A stretch of 64,000 nt of DNA from Treponema vincentii (GTDB lineage: Bacteria; Spirochaetota; Spirochaetia; Treponematales; Treponemataceae): the NCBI RefSeq assembly GCF_010365865.1, contig NZ_CP048020.1, positions 744,001 through 808,000 on the forward strand, read 5' to 3'. This document shows positions 48,264 to 56,860 of the stretch, piece after piece (position 1 is the stretch's first letter; the number at the start of each line of letters is the position of its first letter). The translations under genes and the position numbers were made by a program. The notes below the pieces were generated by a model. The model worked only from the letters and a program-made list of their open reading frames with translations, had not been told where the DNA came from and made no database searches.

Positions 48264-49084
48264 GAGCGGGTACGCCCTCCAATACGCAGCTCCATCCATC
48301 TGCCGATTGCAGCAACGGAAAGCACGGTACAGACCATAACGGTAGTGGGGAATACGAGCCACCACTTCCAAAAATCCGTGAGGTAAATAGTAGGGAAATC
48401 CATTGCGCGGGTAATAGTCATGCCCCAGCTTTTTGACAGCGGATCACCAAGCCCCAAATACGCTAAAGAGGCTTCCGCCAGAATTGCTTTGTTCATAATC
48501 TTAATCACGCTCACCAATATAATAGAAAAAAGCGGCTTCCAAAGATGCCACGCAAAGATATGCCAAAAATGTGCGCCGTAGGCTTTTGAAAGCCGGATAT
48601 AATTTTCCGTTTTTATTTTCAGCACTTCGCTTCTGACAATTTTCGCAGGCATTATCCACGATACAAGAGAAATAGCAAAGATGATATTCGCTAAGCCCGG
48701 CCCTAAAAAAACGCCGAGCACCACCATGAGCAGCAGATCGGGAATACCGATAAAAAAATCGATGATACTCACGATCAATGTGTCGATAATACCGCCTGCA
48801 TAGCCTGCAAGCATTCCGATAATACTACCGCCGATTGCTGCAACCACGGCGCTTCCAACCGATAAGAGCAGACTGCTTTTTGCTCCATAACAAACCGATG
48901 CAAAAAGATCGATACCGAGATCATCCGTACCGAACCAATGCTCCTGCGACGGCGGACTGAGCGCTTGTCCGCTGGGTACGGTGCCCGATTTCAAAAATGA
49001 GAAATGAGGTAAGCAGGCAGCACACACAACGGCGCATAAAAAAAGACAGGGCACATACGGCAGTGTATTTCGAGGCTTACTCAC
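48260..49084 (-). CDS. Peptide/nickel-type ABC permease (OppC/NikC-like)
   Basis: 274 residues, starting GTG 49084 within a GTGA overlap with the upstream permease. First span LPYVPCLFLCAVVCAACLP, then HWFGTDDLGIDLFASV (a conserved OppC periplasmic motif) and EAA loop NYIRLSKAYGAHFWHIFAWH. It partners the next permease and the fused ATPase. Substrate (oligopeptide or nickel complex) cannot be told from sequence. Confidence 0.88.
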   Translation of the reverse strand: MSKPRNTLPYVPCLFLCAVVCAACLPHFSFLKSGTVPSGQALSPPSQEHWFGTDDLGIDLFASVCYGAKSSLLLSVGSAVVAAIGGSIIGMLAGYAGGIIDTLIVSIIDFFIGIPDLLLMVVLGVFLGPGLANIIFAISLVSWIMPAKIVRSEVLKIKTENYIRLSKAYGAHFWHIFAWHLWKPLFSIILVSVIKIMNKAILAEASLAYLGLGDPLSKSWGMTITRAMDFPTIYLTDFWKWWLVFPTTVMVCTVLSVAAIGRWMELRIGGRTRS

Positions 49085-50034
49085 GCTGCGCTCCTGTCAG
49101 TCCGCCGGTACACTGCTTCTCCCAATGCACTGATGCACAAGATAAACACGGTAACAACAAAGAAAATGCCTTGCAGCAACAGATAGTCACGATAAAAGAC
49201 AGCATCCCTAATCAGTTTGCCGATACCGGGATACTTAAAGACATTTTCTACAATGAGCGCTCCGTTAAACAGCGTTTGCAGGCTGAGTAAAAAACGGGTG
49301 ATAATCGGATTTGATGCATTTGGTAGGCAGTGCTTTACCGCAATGGTGAAAGCGCCTAATGATTTTGCCTGCGCGGTTTCTACATATTTTTTTTGCAGCT
49401 GCCGCAGCATCGCGCTCCGTGTTACAAAATAAAAATCCGGTGTTTTGAGCAAGGATAAGGTCAGCGCAGGCAGCACGGCGTGTTTGATAATATCAATGAT
49501 CACAGGCAGGGTAAACTCAAGCGGTAAAAACGGTGTTATACCGCCCGATGTCGGCAAAACCCTCCAGTGGATAATAAAAAACATCAGAATAACATTCGCC
49601 GTTAAAAACGACGGAATTTCCGAAAGTCCCGTCATCGTATGATACAAAAAACCGTCAAGCCGTTTGCCTGCACACCATGCGCTCATTATTCCAAAGCACA
49701 GCCCAAGCATCAAACTAATCAGCAGAGAAGCGCAGACAATTCCCGCCGTCCACACCAGCCGTTTAAAGATAAGGCTCACTACCGTATCTTTAAAGTAAAT
49801 GCTGTAACCTAAATTGCCGAAAGCAATACCCGCCACGTAATGCAGATACTGCTTCCATAGCGGTTTATCCAGCCCGTAATACGCTTTGTACTTATCGATT
49901 TCTTCCTCGCTGTAGCTTGCGACCTCCGTTCCGTCTGAGGAGATGAACACAAAGGGGTCTGTACGCATCAAGCGGGGAAGAAAAAAATGAGCGGTAATCA
50001 AAGCAAAGAATAAAACAATATATTTTATCCTCAT
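49081..50034 (-). CDS. Peptide/nickel-type ABC permease (OppB/NikB-like)
   Basis: 317 residues from ATG 50034 (GAGGA 6 bases upstream). N-terminal span MRIKYIVLFFALITAHFFLP, then YGLDKPLWKQYLHYVAGIAFGNLG, which is the OppB-type periplasmic motif, and EAA loop YVETAQAKSLGAFTIAVKHC. Intact, unlike the binding-protein gene upstream. Stop overlaps the next start by 4 bases. Confidence 0.88.
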   Translation of the reverse strand: MRIKYIVLFFALITAHFFLPRLMRTDPFVFISSDGTEVASYSEEEIDKYKAYYGLDKPLWKQYLHYVAGIAFGNLGYSIYFKDTVVSLIFKRLVWTAGIVCASLLISLMLGLCFGIMSAWCAGKRLDGFLYHTMTGLSEIPSFLTANVILMFFIIHWRVLPTSGGITPFLPLEFTLPVIIDIIKHAVLPALTLSLLKTPDFYFVTRSAMLRQLQKKYVETAQAKSLGAFTIAVKHCLPNASNPIITRFLLSLQTLFNGALIVENVFKYPGIGKLIRDAVFYRDYLLLQGIFFVVTVFILCISALGEAVYRRTDRSAA

Positions 50035-50069
50035 GGAAAATCCTCAAGTACCGCGCTGCGCCGACGGCA

Positions 50070-51637
50070 TTACCGCTCTATATACGATAACTTGGGGTGA
50101 TCCAATTTTGCATGATCATACCGCACCGTCCACCGGTCGTACTTCGCCGGGCGGTACACCGTATTATCGATTTTACCATAGAGCAGCAGCATCGGAATTT
50201 CGTCCGCAAGAATTTCCTGCACATCATAGATCAGCTGTTTCCGTGTTTCCGCATTCCGTTCTATCGACTGCCGATACAAAAGATCATCCAGCTGGGCATT
50301 GGCATATCCGGCAAGGTGCGGCTTTTTCATCTTGGATGAATAAATTTCGCGCAGCATATCCGCATCGCCGCCCATACCGCCCGATTCCACAATCGCAGTC
50401 TGATAGGTCTTATCCCGGATCATGCCGTCCCGCGCTTTAGAGTCGACACTGACAACATCCAGCGTAATCCCGATATCCGCCAATCTGATTTTAATCAGCT
50501 CCGCCATCTTTACCTCTTTGGGTGAACTGCCCACGGTCAACTGCGCTGAAATCTTTTTACCCTTCATCAGCTCCTTTGCCTTTTCAGGGTTGAACTCGTA
50601 CTGAGGAAGATTAGGATTGTACATCGGATGCGCGGGGTGCAGATAGCCTTGGCTGCCTTCCAGTCCCGAACCGCGTTCAAGTTTTTCAATAAGCTCATGC
50701 CGGTCTATGGCATACGCGATTGCCTGACGGACTTCTTTTTCGCGGAAGGCAGGAACTTTATCAAAATTAAAATAGAAACGGAAATCATGTAAACCGAAAT
50801 TTTTCACGATTTTAAATTCGCTGTTGTTTTCGTAATTTTTTACAAGGTCGGCAGGCAAGTTGGTAATGTCAATTTCGCCGTTGTTAAATGCCAAAATAGG
50901 ATCACTGACAGGAATCCATTCTATTGCGGAAACCGCAGGCTTTAATCCCCAAAATTTGTCAAACCGTACCATTTTGTACGCGCCCTGTTCGCTCTGATAG
51001 GAAGCTAATTTATACGGCCCCGATCCGACAACATCGCCTTCGCCGGAAAATTTTGCAGGGTCTTCGACTTTTTCCCAGACGTGCTTGGGGATGATGCGCA
51101 TACTGCCGATTTTTTCCAACGCGGTCGGCGTATATTCCGGTATGTGAATGGTAACCGTATTGCCGTTGACGGTAACGGAATCCATCAGATACTTGCCGTG
51201 CAGCATCAGACCTCCGCGCATCGGCGGGTGTGCTTCAAAATACTTGACCGTAAACGCAACGTCTTCCGCCGTCAGCGGCTTTCCGTCATGCCACGTTACA
51301 TTATCGACAAGTGTAAACGTATAGGTTTGCCCGTCTTCGCTCACCGTCCATTCCTTTGCGAGCCACGGAATCAGCCCTTTTTTCATCCTTTTCCAAAAGC
51401 GAATCGTAAATCAATTCCATCTTGAAAAAACCCGGCCCGCGGTTTTGGTGCCGGAACGGGTTCGGATAGCCGAAGTCTCCGCCTGCTTCCCGCAGCACAA
51501 TCTCTGCATCTTGTTTTGCAGCCGGCTTCTGCATAGTTTGCATATCTGCATTTTTTGTCCTTGCTGCACGAAACCGCCAGCACCGCACATAATGCACACA
51601 TACCGAGCGTATTGAGTACACTGAACTTTTTATTCAT
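50070..51637 (-). pseudogene. Peptide/nickel-type binding lipoprotein, two frameshifts
   Basis: ATG 51637 with GGAGG; signal peptide and lipobox LAVSC. The frame shifts near 51560 (six A where AAA-AAT needs five: expected SCSKDKNADMQTMQ) and again near 51385 (six A where five are expected: KDEKGLIPWLAKEW). Each fits one extra A; both shifts go the same way. The third frame then runs to TAA 50070 as a normal family 5 binding protein (LVDNVTWHDGKPLTAEDVAF, RQAIAYAIDRHELIEKL, VDSKARDGMIRDKTYQTA). Repaired length about 522 residues. Sequencing artefact or lesion. Confidence 0.87.
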
Positions 51638-51688
51638 CGTAACGCCTCCAAATATTCAGTAAGTTAATAATAGCTAACTTCGTCGCGC

Positions 51689-51718
51689 ATATTAGTGCAT
51701 TACGCACTATAGTGTCAA
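51689..51718 (-). promoter_or_regulatory. Promoter with operator-like palindrome for the binding-protein operon
   Basis: Minus strand TTGACA (51713-51718), 18-base spacer, TAATAT (51689-51694). The palindrome TAGTGC-N5-GCACTA (51693-51709) occupies the spacer, so a bound repressor would block polymerase. Regulator unknown; it is unlike the NikR or Fur consensus as far as could be judged. Confidence 0.65.
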
Positions 51719-51798
51719 GTATTTTAAATATGTCTTTCAATGTTCTGCTTCATTTTTAGTATCTATTTTAATGTCGTTTTTATCTGGGGGGTGTGCAG

Positions 51799-51875
51799 GG
51801 CAACCGCATTAAAAATATTTTTAGCGGTTGCCTTCCTTCTGTGCGAAATTTTGTTTAAAATTTCGCACATTTTTT
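51799..51875 (+). terminator. Two hairpins, the second with a T run (plus-strand terminator)
   Basis: GGCAACCGC/GCGGTTGCC (51799-51832), then TGTGCGAAATTT/AAATTTCGCACA (51840-51869) followed by six T. No plus-strand gene reads into it, so it may end a small RNA from 51.72-51.87 kb; that RNA is inference. Confidence 0.5.
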
Positions 51876-51884
51876 CTAGCGGAC

Positions 51885-52029
51885 GGGTAAACGCATTAGG
51901 TAGAGTAGATAAAAACCGCGGAAAAATTGAGACTGTGAGACCATTTGAACCGCGAAGAGGTTCAACTCTGGTCGAATAGTCTCAATTTTTCCGCGGGGGT
52001 GTTAAACAACCGACCTGATGTGTTTACCC
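51885..52029 (+). ncRNA. Family B structured element, copy 2
   Basis: Outer arms 51885-51900 and 52014-52029 pair over 16 bp with two G-U wobbles. The inner arms CCGCGGAAAAATTGAGACT and AGTCTCAATTTTTCCGCGG are perfect over 19 bp. The loop adds TTGAACC/GGTTCAA and GACCA/TGGTC. Relative to copy 1, at least six stem pairs change on both sides together while GTGAGACCATTTGAACC and the TAGA-TAGATAA segment stay fixed. Candidate RNA. Confidence 0.72.
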
Positions 52030-52048
52030 TGACTCCTTGGTGCAAAGC

Positions 52049-53218
52049 TCACTGTAAATGCTTTTCCCAATCGCGCCAGCTCACATAGGAAGTACCGTTG
52101 ATGTCCATACTCATATCGGATAAATAAAACACCGCATTTTTTGCCGTTTCATCATTCAGCAGCTGCAAATATTTTTTTGTGCTGCGCGACAGCTTTGCAT
52201 CCGGGGCATTGGAGCTTTTTATCTCAATCGCAAAAGTGCGGTTCCAATCCGCAATCGTATCTACCTCCAAGCCCTTGCTGTCCCTAAAAAAGGTTAGATT
52301 CGCTTTTTTGCCCTGATTCATGCGATATTTCAGTAATTCCGAAACGGCAAAGGTCTCAACCGCTGCTCCCTTGTATCTACTCAAGAGTAAATCCTCTTTT
52401 GTTTCCAGCCGCAAAAGATGACACATCAGCCCGGAATCAACAAAATAGAGCTTCGGTGTTTTTACGATACTTCTTCCAAGATTATTGGTGTTCGGTTCAA
52501 GGAAGTGGATAATAAACGAAGCCTCTAAAATAGAAAGCCAGCTCTTGACCGTCGGTGCGGAAATGCCGGTATCCCTCGCAATGCTATCCATAGAAAGCAG
52601 CTGCCCGCTCTGCACCGCGCAGATTTGAACAAACTTCTTAAACAGAGAAATATTGCCGGAATTGATCTGATCCCGTATATCCAAGTCCAAGTAGGTATCG
52701 ATATAATTTTCATACCAATCCTCCGGAATAAAGTGCCGGTCAGTATCATAGAGGGGCGGATATTGCCCCGAAAAAATCAGCGTATACGGATTGTCCGGCA
52801 GCACACCGCCCGTCTGTAACTCGTGAATAGAAAACGGCAGCAGCTTCAAAAACGCCGCCCGCCCCGCCAAACTGTCCGTCATATTTGCTTTTAACCGGAG
52901 CTGACTGGAACCCGTTACGATAAACGTTCCCGGAGCACTGTGTTCCCGATCCACATGCAATTTTATCGCATCAAAGATTTCCGGCACTTTCTGCGCCTCA
53001 TCAATCACCGCACCATCGGGAAACGCCATAATAAAGTCATTCGGATTCGACGCTGCAAGATCCCGCATTGTTCGGTCATCAAACGTCACATATTTTTTAT
53101 CAGGGAAAACCGCTTTTGCCAGTGTTGATTTCCCGCTCTGCCGCGGCCCGGTTATCCCAATCACCGGAAACTGAGAAGCCAATCGTCGCAACGCCTCTTC
53201 CGCTGTCCTTTTAACCAT
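52049..53218 (-). CDS. AAA ATPase with DUF4143 domain
   Basis: 389 residues. Walker A TGPRQSGKST near 20-29 and Walker B GAVIDEAQKVPEI; PGTFIVTGSSQL follows as in the AAA_14 family. The C-terminal DUF4143 part (FEPN-type ... FRDSKGLEVDTIADWNRTF, AIEIKSSNAPD) carries a nuclease-like Asp/Glu-Lys pattern. Function of the family is not established. AAGGAGCGG precedes ATG 53218. Six 23-bp repeats lie just upstream. Confidence 0.85.
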   Translation of the reverse strand: MVKRTAEEALRRLASQFPVIGITGPRQSGKSTLAKAVFPDKKYVTFDDRTMRDLAASNPNDFIMAFPDGAVIDEAQKVPEIFDAIKLHVDREHSAPGTFIVTGSSQLRLKANMTDSLAGRAAFLKLLPFSIHELQTGGVLPDNPYTLIFSGQYPPLYDTDRHFIPEDWYENYIDTYLDLDIRDQINSGNISLFKKFVQICAVQSGQLLSMDSIARDTGISAPTVKSWLSILEASFIIHFLEPNTNNLGRSIVKTPKLYFVDSGLMCHLLRLETKEDLLLSRYKGAAVETFAVSELLKYRMNQGKKANLTFFRDSKGLEVDTIADWNRTFAIEIKSSNAPDAKLSRSTKKYLQLLNDETAKNAVFYLSDMSMDINGTSYVSWRDWEKHLQ

Positions 53219-53294
53219 ATCGCCGCTCCTTTTTTAATCCGATTACAAGTAGACCTGTTTACCCCTTCTGTTGCTGAAGAGGTCTAGCATTGGT

Positions 53295-53430
53295 GGTGAT
53301 AATCCAAAGTATACTATGGGAGAATCCTAAAGTCAATATTGGGAATAATCCAAAGTTTTATATGGTGATAATCTAAAGTTTTGACGGGTTGTAATCTAAA
53401 GTTTTATGCAGTGATAATCTAAGGTCTTGT
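53295..53430. repeat. Six 23-bp direct repeats upstream of the DUF4143 gene
   Basis: AATCYAAAG motifs start at 53301, 53323, 53347, 53370, 53393 and 53416, i.e. 22-24 bases apart; consensus GTGATAATCTAAAGTTTTAT. Not CRISPR-like: no unique spacers. Iteron- or operator-like array about two helical turns per unit. Confidence 0.7.
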
Positions 53431-53439
53431 CTTTATATG

Positions 53440-53575
53440 GTGGTTCCCCTCACTCCGTTCGAGTCGCTACGTTCGCTGTTTCGCTTTCGCTCCATTCCTC
53501 CGCTTCGTTTCTATACGGACAAGGATGTCCATGATGTGAATCAGAAGCTCCCATCGCTAACCCTATTGTAGCGGT
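53440..53575. repeat. Family A-related repeat remnant
   Basis: Contains GGTGGTTC, GGACAAGGATGTCC and the piece GAAGCTCCCATCGCTAACCCT, which also ends the DUF3800 fragment at 44.57-44.59 kb. No gene. Confidence 0.5.
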
Positions 53576-53653
53576 ATACATTATTTCTCTATAGACTAAG
53601 GCTATGGGCAGGGGGCGGAGCGGTTTGTTACATTATACCGCCCGCCTATGATA

Positions 53654-54106
53654 TTATTTACTGTACTTCTTTTCTATATCGCCGATCATATTGACGCGTT
53701 TTGTGTAGCTGCCGCCTTCAAACTGTGCATCAAAAAAAGCATCGACAATTGCTTTTGCTATTTCAGGACCTACAATACATACCCCCATAGAAACAATATT
53801 GATATCACTGTGCTCAACAGCCAATTTTGCGGTGCACGGTTCACTACACGCGGCAGCGCGGATTCCCGGAACCTTATTTGCGGCGAGGGAAATACCGATA
53901 CCTGATCCGCAGATCAATATTCCTTTTTCAACCTCCTTCGATTTAATTGCCTCAGCAACCTTTAAACCGAATTCGGGATAATCGACCGGAACCTTCGGAT
54001 CTGTTGTTCCGTAATCGACACATTCATACCCTTTGTTTCGTACATGTTCCATTAAGATATGTTTTAATCCAACCGATGCATGATCGCATCCAAAACCGAC
54101 CTTCAT
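53654..54106 (-). CDS. rpiB: Ribose-5-phosphate isomerase B
   Basis: 150 residues from ATG 54106 (GGGA upstream; MKVGFGCDHASVGLKHILME). Interconverts ribose-5-P and ribulose-5-P in the pentose phosphate pathway. GCDHAS, the active-site Cys in ILICGSGIGISLAANKV, and RAAACSEPCTA match RpiB/LacAB. Longer in-frame start (54142) is rejected because the family starts at the first beta strand. Gene-free region with the tetR promoter follows. Confidence 0.94.
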   Translation of the reverse strand: MKVGFGCDHASVGLKHILMEHVRNKGYECVDYGTTDPKVPVDYPEFGLKVAEAIKSKEVEKGILICGSGIGISLAANKVPGIRAAACSEPCTAKLAVEHSDINIVSMGVCIVGPEIAKAIVDAFFDAQFEGGSYTKRVNMIGDIEKKYSK

Positions 54107-54313
54107 AGTATGCTCCCTTTGTATCGTAAGATTTTTGATCATTTTCTACAAACCGGAATCTTATAGAAAAGATCGCAATTATTGCAGCTTCTATTGCAGT
54201 GCTACAACATAATAACACATTTATAGCGAAAATAAAAATACTATGGATAGGATATCTCTAAAAAACTCACGTAGATTTGTTTCGCATCCTTCGGAATAGA
54301 TACCCTCATCCCC

Positions 54314-54360
54314 TTGACACCCATCCCAATCGGTTGTATGTTTATATACGTTAGCTAACG
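54314..54360 (+). promoter_or_regulatory. tetR promoter and operator
   Basis: TTGACA (54314-54319), 17 bases, TATGTT (54337-54342). The palindrome CGTTAGCTAACG (54349-54360) covers the expected start site. GTTAGCTAA recurs before the exporter gene. Confidence 0.7.
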
Positions 54361-54382
54361 CTGTACGCCAAAGAAGGAATCC

Positions 54383-54991
54383 ATGCCGAGAGACAAAACC
54401 GCCAATCATATAAAAATTATAGCCGCAGCAAAAGCCGAATTTATGGAGATGGGCTTTGATAAGTCTTCCATGCGGAGCATTGCTGAACGCTGCGGTATGA
54501 CGGCTGCGGGAATATATCGGCATTGTGTAGACAAAGCAGATCTCTTTGATCAAATTGTCGCTCCTGCGGTGGATCGCATAAACGCTTGGTTGGATGCGCA
54601 CGTTGCGCGGTATGTGGATGCAGTTCATCACGAAGAACGTATACAGTGGCGGGATTCTGAAATCGACATGATGCGTGAGATTATCTATCCGAATATGGAA
54701 GAATATCATCTATTGCTGGCAAAATCGCGGGGGAGTAAGTACGAGCATTTTCTCCACGATCTTACAGAGGGGCAGCAAGCGCAACTTTTACAATATATGC
54801 CGATGCTGAAAGCGCAAGGCTACGCGGTGAGGGACATTACGCCAAAGGAGCTGCATCTCCTGCTTTCAGCATATACGACCGCTCTCTTTGAACCGGTTAT
54901 CCATAATTACAGCGTGGAAGAAGCGCTCCGCTGCTTAACAACGGTAGAGGCATTCTTTGTTCCGGGCTGGAAGCAGTTGTTAGGGTTCTGA
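54383..54991 (+). CDS. TetR-family regulator
   Basis: 202 residues. N-terminal HTH IIAAAKAEFMEMGFDKSSMRSIAERCGMTAAGIYRHCVDKADLFD (residues 10-55) is typical of TetR/AcrR proteins; the C-terminal part binds an unknown ligand. AAGGAA precedes ATG 54383. It should repress itself and the ABC exporter pair 120 bp downstream through the shared GTTAGCTAA sites. Confidence 0.9.
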   Translation: MPRDKTANHIKIIAAAKAEFMEMGFDKSSMRSIAERCGMTAAGIYRHCVDKADLFDQIVAPAVDRINAWLDAHVARYVDAVHHEERIQWRDSEIDMMREIIYPNMEEYHLLLAKSRGSKYEHFLHDLTEGQQAQLLQYMPMLKAQGYAVRDITPKELHLLLSAYTTALFEPVIHNYSVEEALRCLTTVEAFFVPGWKQLLGF

Positions 54992-55063
54992 TAGCTTGCA
55001 TAATTGAATAGTGTTAAAGACACACCGCCTCGTGTGTGAAGAGTGGCGATGAGTTTAAGTAAA

Positions 55064-55101
55064 TGTTAGCTAATACTAACTATTATTTGTTAACTAACAA
55101 A
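55064..55101 (+). promoter_or_regulatory. Operator region of the ABC exporter pair
   Basis: TGTTAGCTAATACTAAC (55064-55080) and the palindrome TTGTTA-AC-TAACAA (55088-55101) just before AAGGAAG and the ATG at 55115. They share GTTAGCTAA with the tetR operator. Confidence 0.6.
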
Positions 55102-55114
55102 AGGAAGTTTGCTT

Positions 55115-56860
55115 ATGAAGGAAAAGGAAAAAAGTCCTTCGCCTATCGCGTGGGCGTTGGGACAAACAGGGGAACACAAAGGACAATATGTTTTGAGTGT
55201 TATCCTCGCAGTTATCGGTGTGGCCTTTTCCATCGCACCGTATTTTGTTGTTGCCGGCATCGTACATGGTTTGATGGGCGGAAACAAAGACCTTTCATAT
55301 TATATGATACGTTGTCTGATTATCGCAGCGTTTTGGTTTTGCCGTGTACTGTTTCATGCGCTTAGCACATCGACAAGTCATAGAGCAACGTTTGCAGTGC
55401 TTGCTGAACTCCGAAAACGCTGCACGGAAAAACTGACAAGAATGCCGCTGGGGGCGGTGCTGGAGCAAAGTTCCGGAGTGCTCAAGAATACGCTCATCGA
55501 ACGTATCGACAGCATTGAAACAACACTGGCGCATATTGTTCCGGAGTTCACCGCAAATTTACTGATCCCCGTCATCATTTTGATCTATATTTTTACTATC
55601 GATTGGCGTATGGGGCTGGCTTCGCTTGCAACGATACCGGTGGGCTTTTTCTGTTACGGTCTTATGATGAAGGGCAGTCCTCAATTTTATCAACGCACGG
55701 TTACAGCCACAAAGGCGCTCAATGATACGGCGGTTGAATATATCGGCGGTATTCAAGTTATCAAGGTTTTCGGAAATACAAAAAGTTCCTACGACCGCTT
55801 CGTGCATGATGCGTATGAAGCCGCTCACAGCTATATCGATTGGATGCGCTCTTGTATTCTCACCTTTACATTCGCCACGGTAATCATGCCCGCTACAATG
55901 GTTTCCGTGCTCCCCATCGGCGGTCTTTTGGTAAAGGGAGGATATCTTTCTCCGCAGAATCTGGTAACAATCATTATTTTGTCTGTCGGCATCATCACAC
56001 CGCTTATAACCTTGATGAGTTATTCGGACGATTTTCGAACCATGGGAACCATCTTCGGTGAGGTTCAAAGTATTCTGTATGCGCCGGAAATGGAGCGCCC
56101 GTTAGATGGAGCAGTTCCAATGGAAAACACGTTGAAGCTGCAGGATATTCATTTTTCGTATAAGGAAAAGGAAGTGCTTCATGGCATTTCTATGGAAATC
56201 CCGGAGGGCAGCTTTATTGCGCTGGTCGGTCCTTCTGGCAGCGGAAAGAGTACCATTGCTCGTCTTATCGCGTCGCTCTGGGATGTGAGCAGCGGAAAAA
56301 TTTTGCTGGGGGATACGGACATTCGTGAAATTCCGCAAGAAGCCTATTCGGATAAGATTGCCTTTGTCTCGCAGGATAATTATCTATTCAATATGACGGT
56401 CAGGGAAAATATCCGCATTGGACGGGCGGATGCAACTGATGCGGAAGTGGAGGAAGCGGCAAGACAAAGCGGTTGCCATGAATTCATTTTGGAGCTGGAG
56501 CACGGTTACGATACCGTGGTAGGCACTTCCGGCGGGCATCTTTCCGGCGGCGAGCGGCAGCGTATTTCCATTGCAAGAGCAATGCTGAAAGCGGCGCCTA
56601 TTATCATTTTGGATGAGGCAACCGCCTACACCGATCCTGAAAACGAGGCGGTTATTCAGCGCTCTATCTCTAAGCTGACGGAGGGGAAGACGCTCATCGT
56701 GATTGCGCACCGGCTCTCGACGATTACCGCTGCCGATTGTATCTATGTCATTAAAGACGGCGCCGTTGCAGACAGCGGAACCCATGATGAGCTTCTTTCT
56801 CATCACGGGTTATATGAAACGATGTGGAATGCACATATTGAGGTGAAAGATCATGCTTAA
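55115..56860 (+). CDS. ABC exporter half-transporter, first subunit
   Basis: 581 residues from ATG 55115. Six-span exporter domain, then ATPase: Walker A GPSGSGKST, signature LSGGERQRISIARAM, Walker B IIILDEATAYTDPENE, HRLSTI. Partner of the next gene (8-base overlap); the two would form a heterodimer. Such TetR-linked pairs export drugs or act as IrtAB-like siderophore importers; the substrate is unknown. Confidence 0.92.
   Translation: MKEKEKSPSPIAWALGQTGEHKGQYVLSVILAVIGVAFSIAPYFVVAGIVHGLMGGNKDLSYYMIRCLIIAAFWFCRVLFHALSTSTSHRATFAVLAELRKRCTEKLTRMPLGAVLEQSSGVLKNTLIERIDSIETTLAHIVPEFTANLLIPVIILIYIFTIDWRMGLASLATIPVGFFCYGLMMKGSPQFYQRTVTATKALNDTAVEYIGGIQVIKVFGNTKSSYDRFVHDAYEAAHSYIDWMRSCILTFTFATVIMPATMVSVLPIGGLLVKGGYLSPQNLVTIIILSVGIITPLITLMSYSDDFRTMGTIFGEVQSILYAPEMERPLDGAVPMENTLKLQDIHFSYKEKEVLHGISMEIPEGSFIALVGPSGSGKSTIARLIASLWDVSSGKILLGDTDIREIPQEAYSDKIAFVSQDNYLFNMTVRENIRIGRADATDAEVEEAARQSGCHEFILELEHGYDTVVGTSGGHLSGGERQRISIARAMLKAAPIIILDEATAYTDPENEAVIQRSISKLTEGKTLIVIAHRLSTITAADCIYVIKDGAVADSGTHDELLSHHGLYETMWNAHIEVKDHA

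Noticed and set aside
51740-51979. Small plus-strand ORF of 79 codons
   Set aside because: It overlaps two hairpins and a family B stem and has no ribosome site.
53295-53430. Regular repeats as a CRISPR array
   Set aside because: Period is only 23 bp with no unique spacers and no cas genes nearby.
54221-54709. Minus-strand 162-codon ORF over tetR
   Set aside because: Antisense to a clear TetR gene; no family match.
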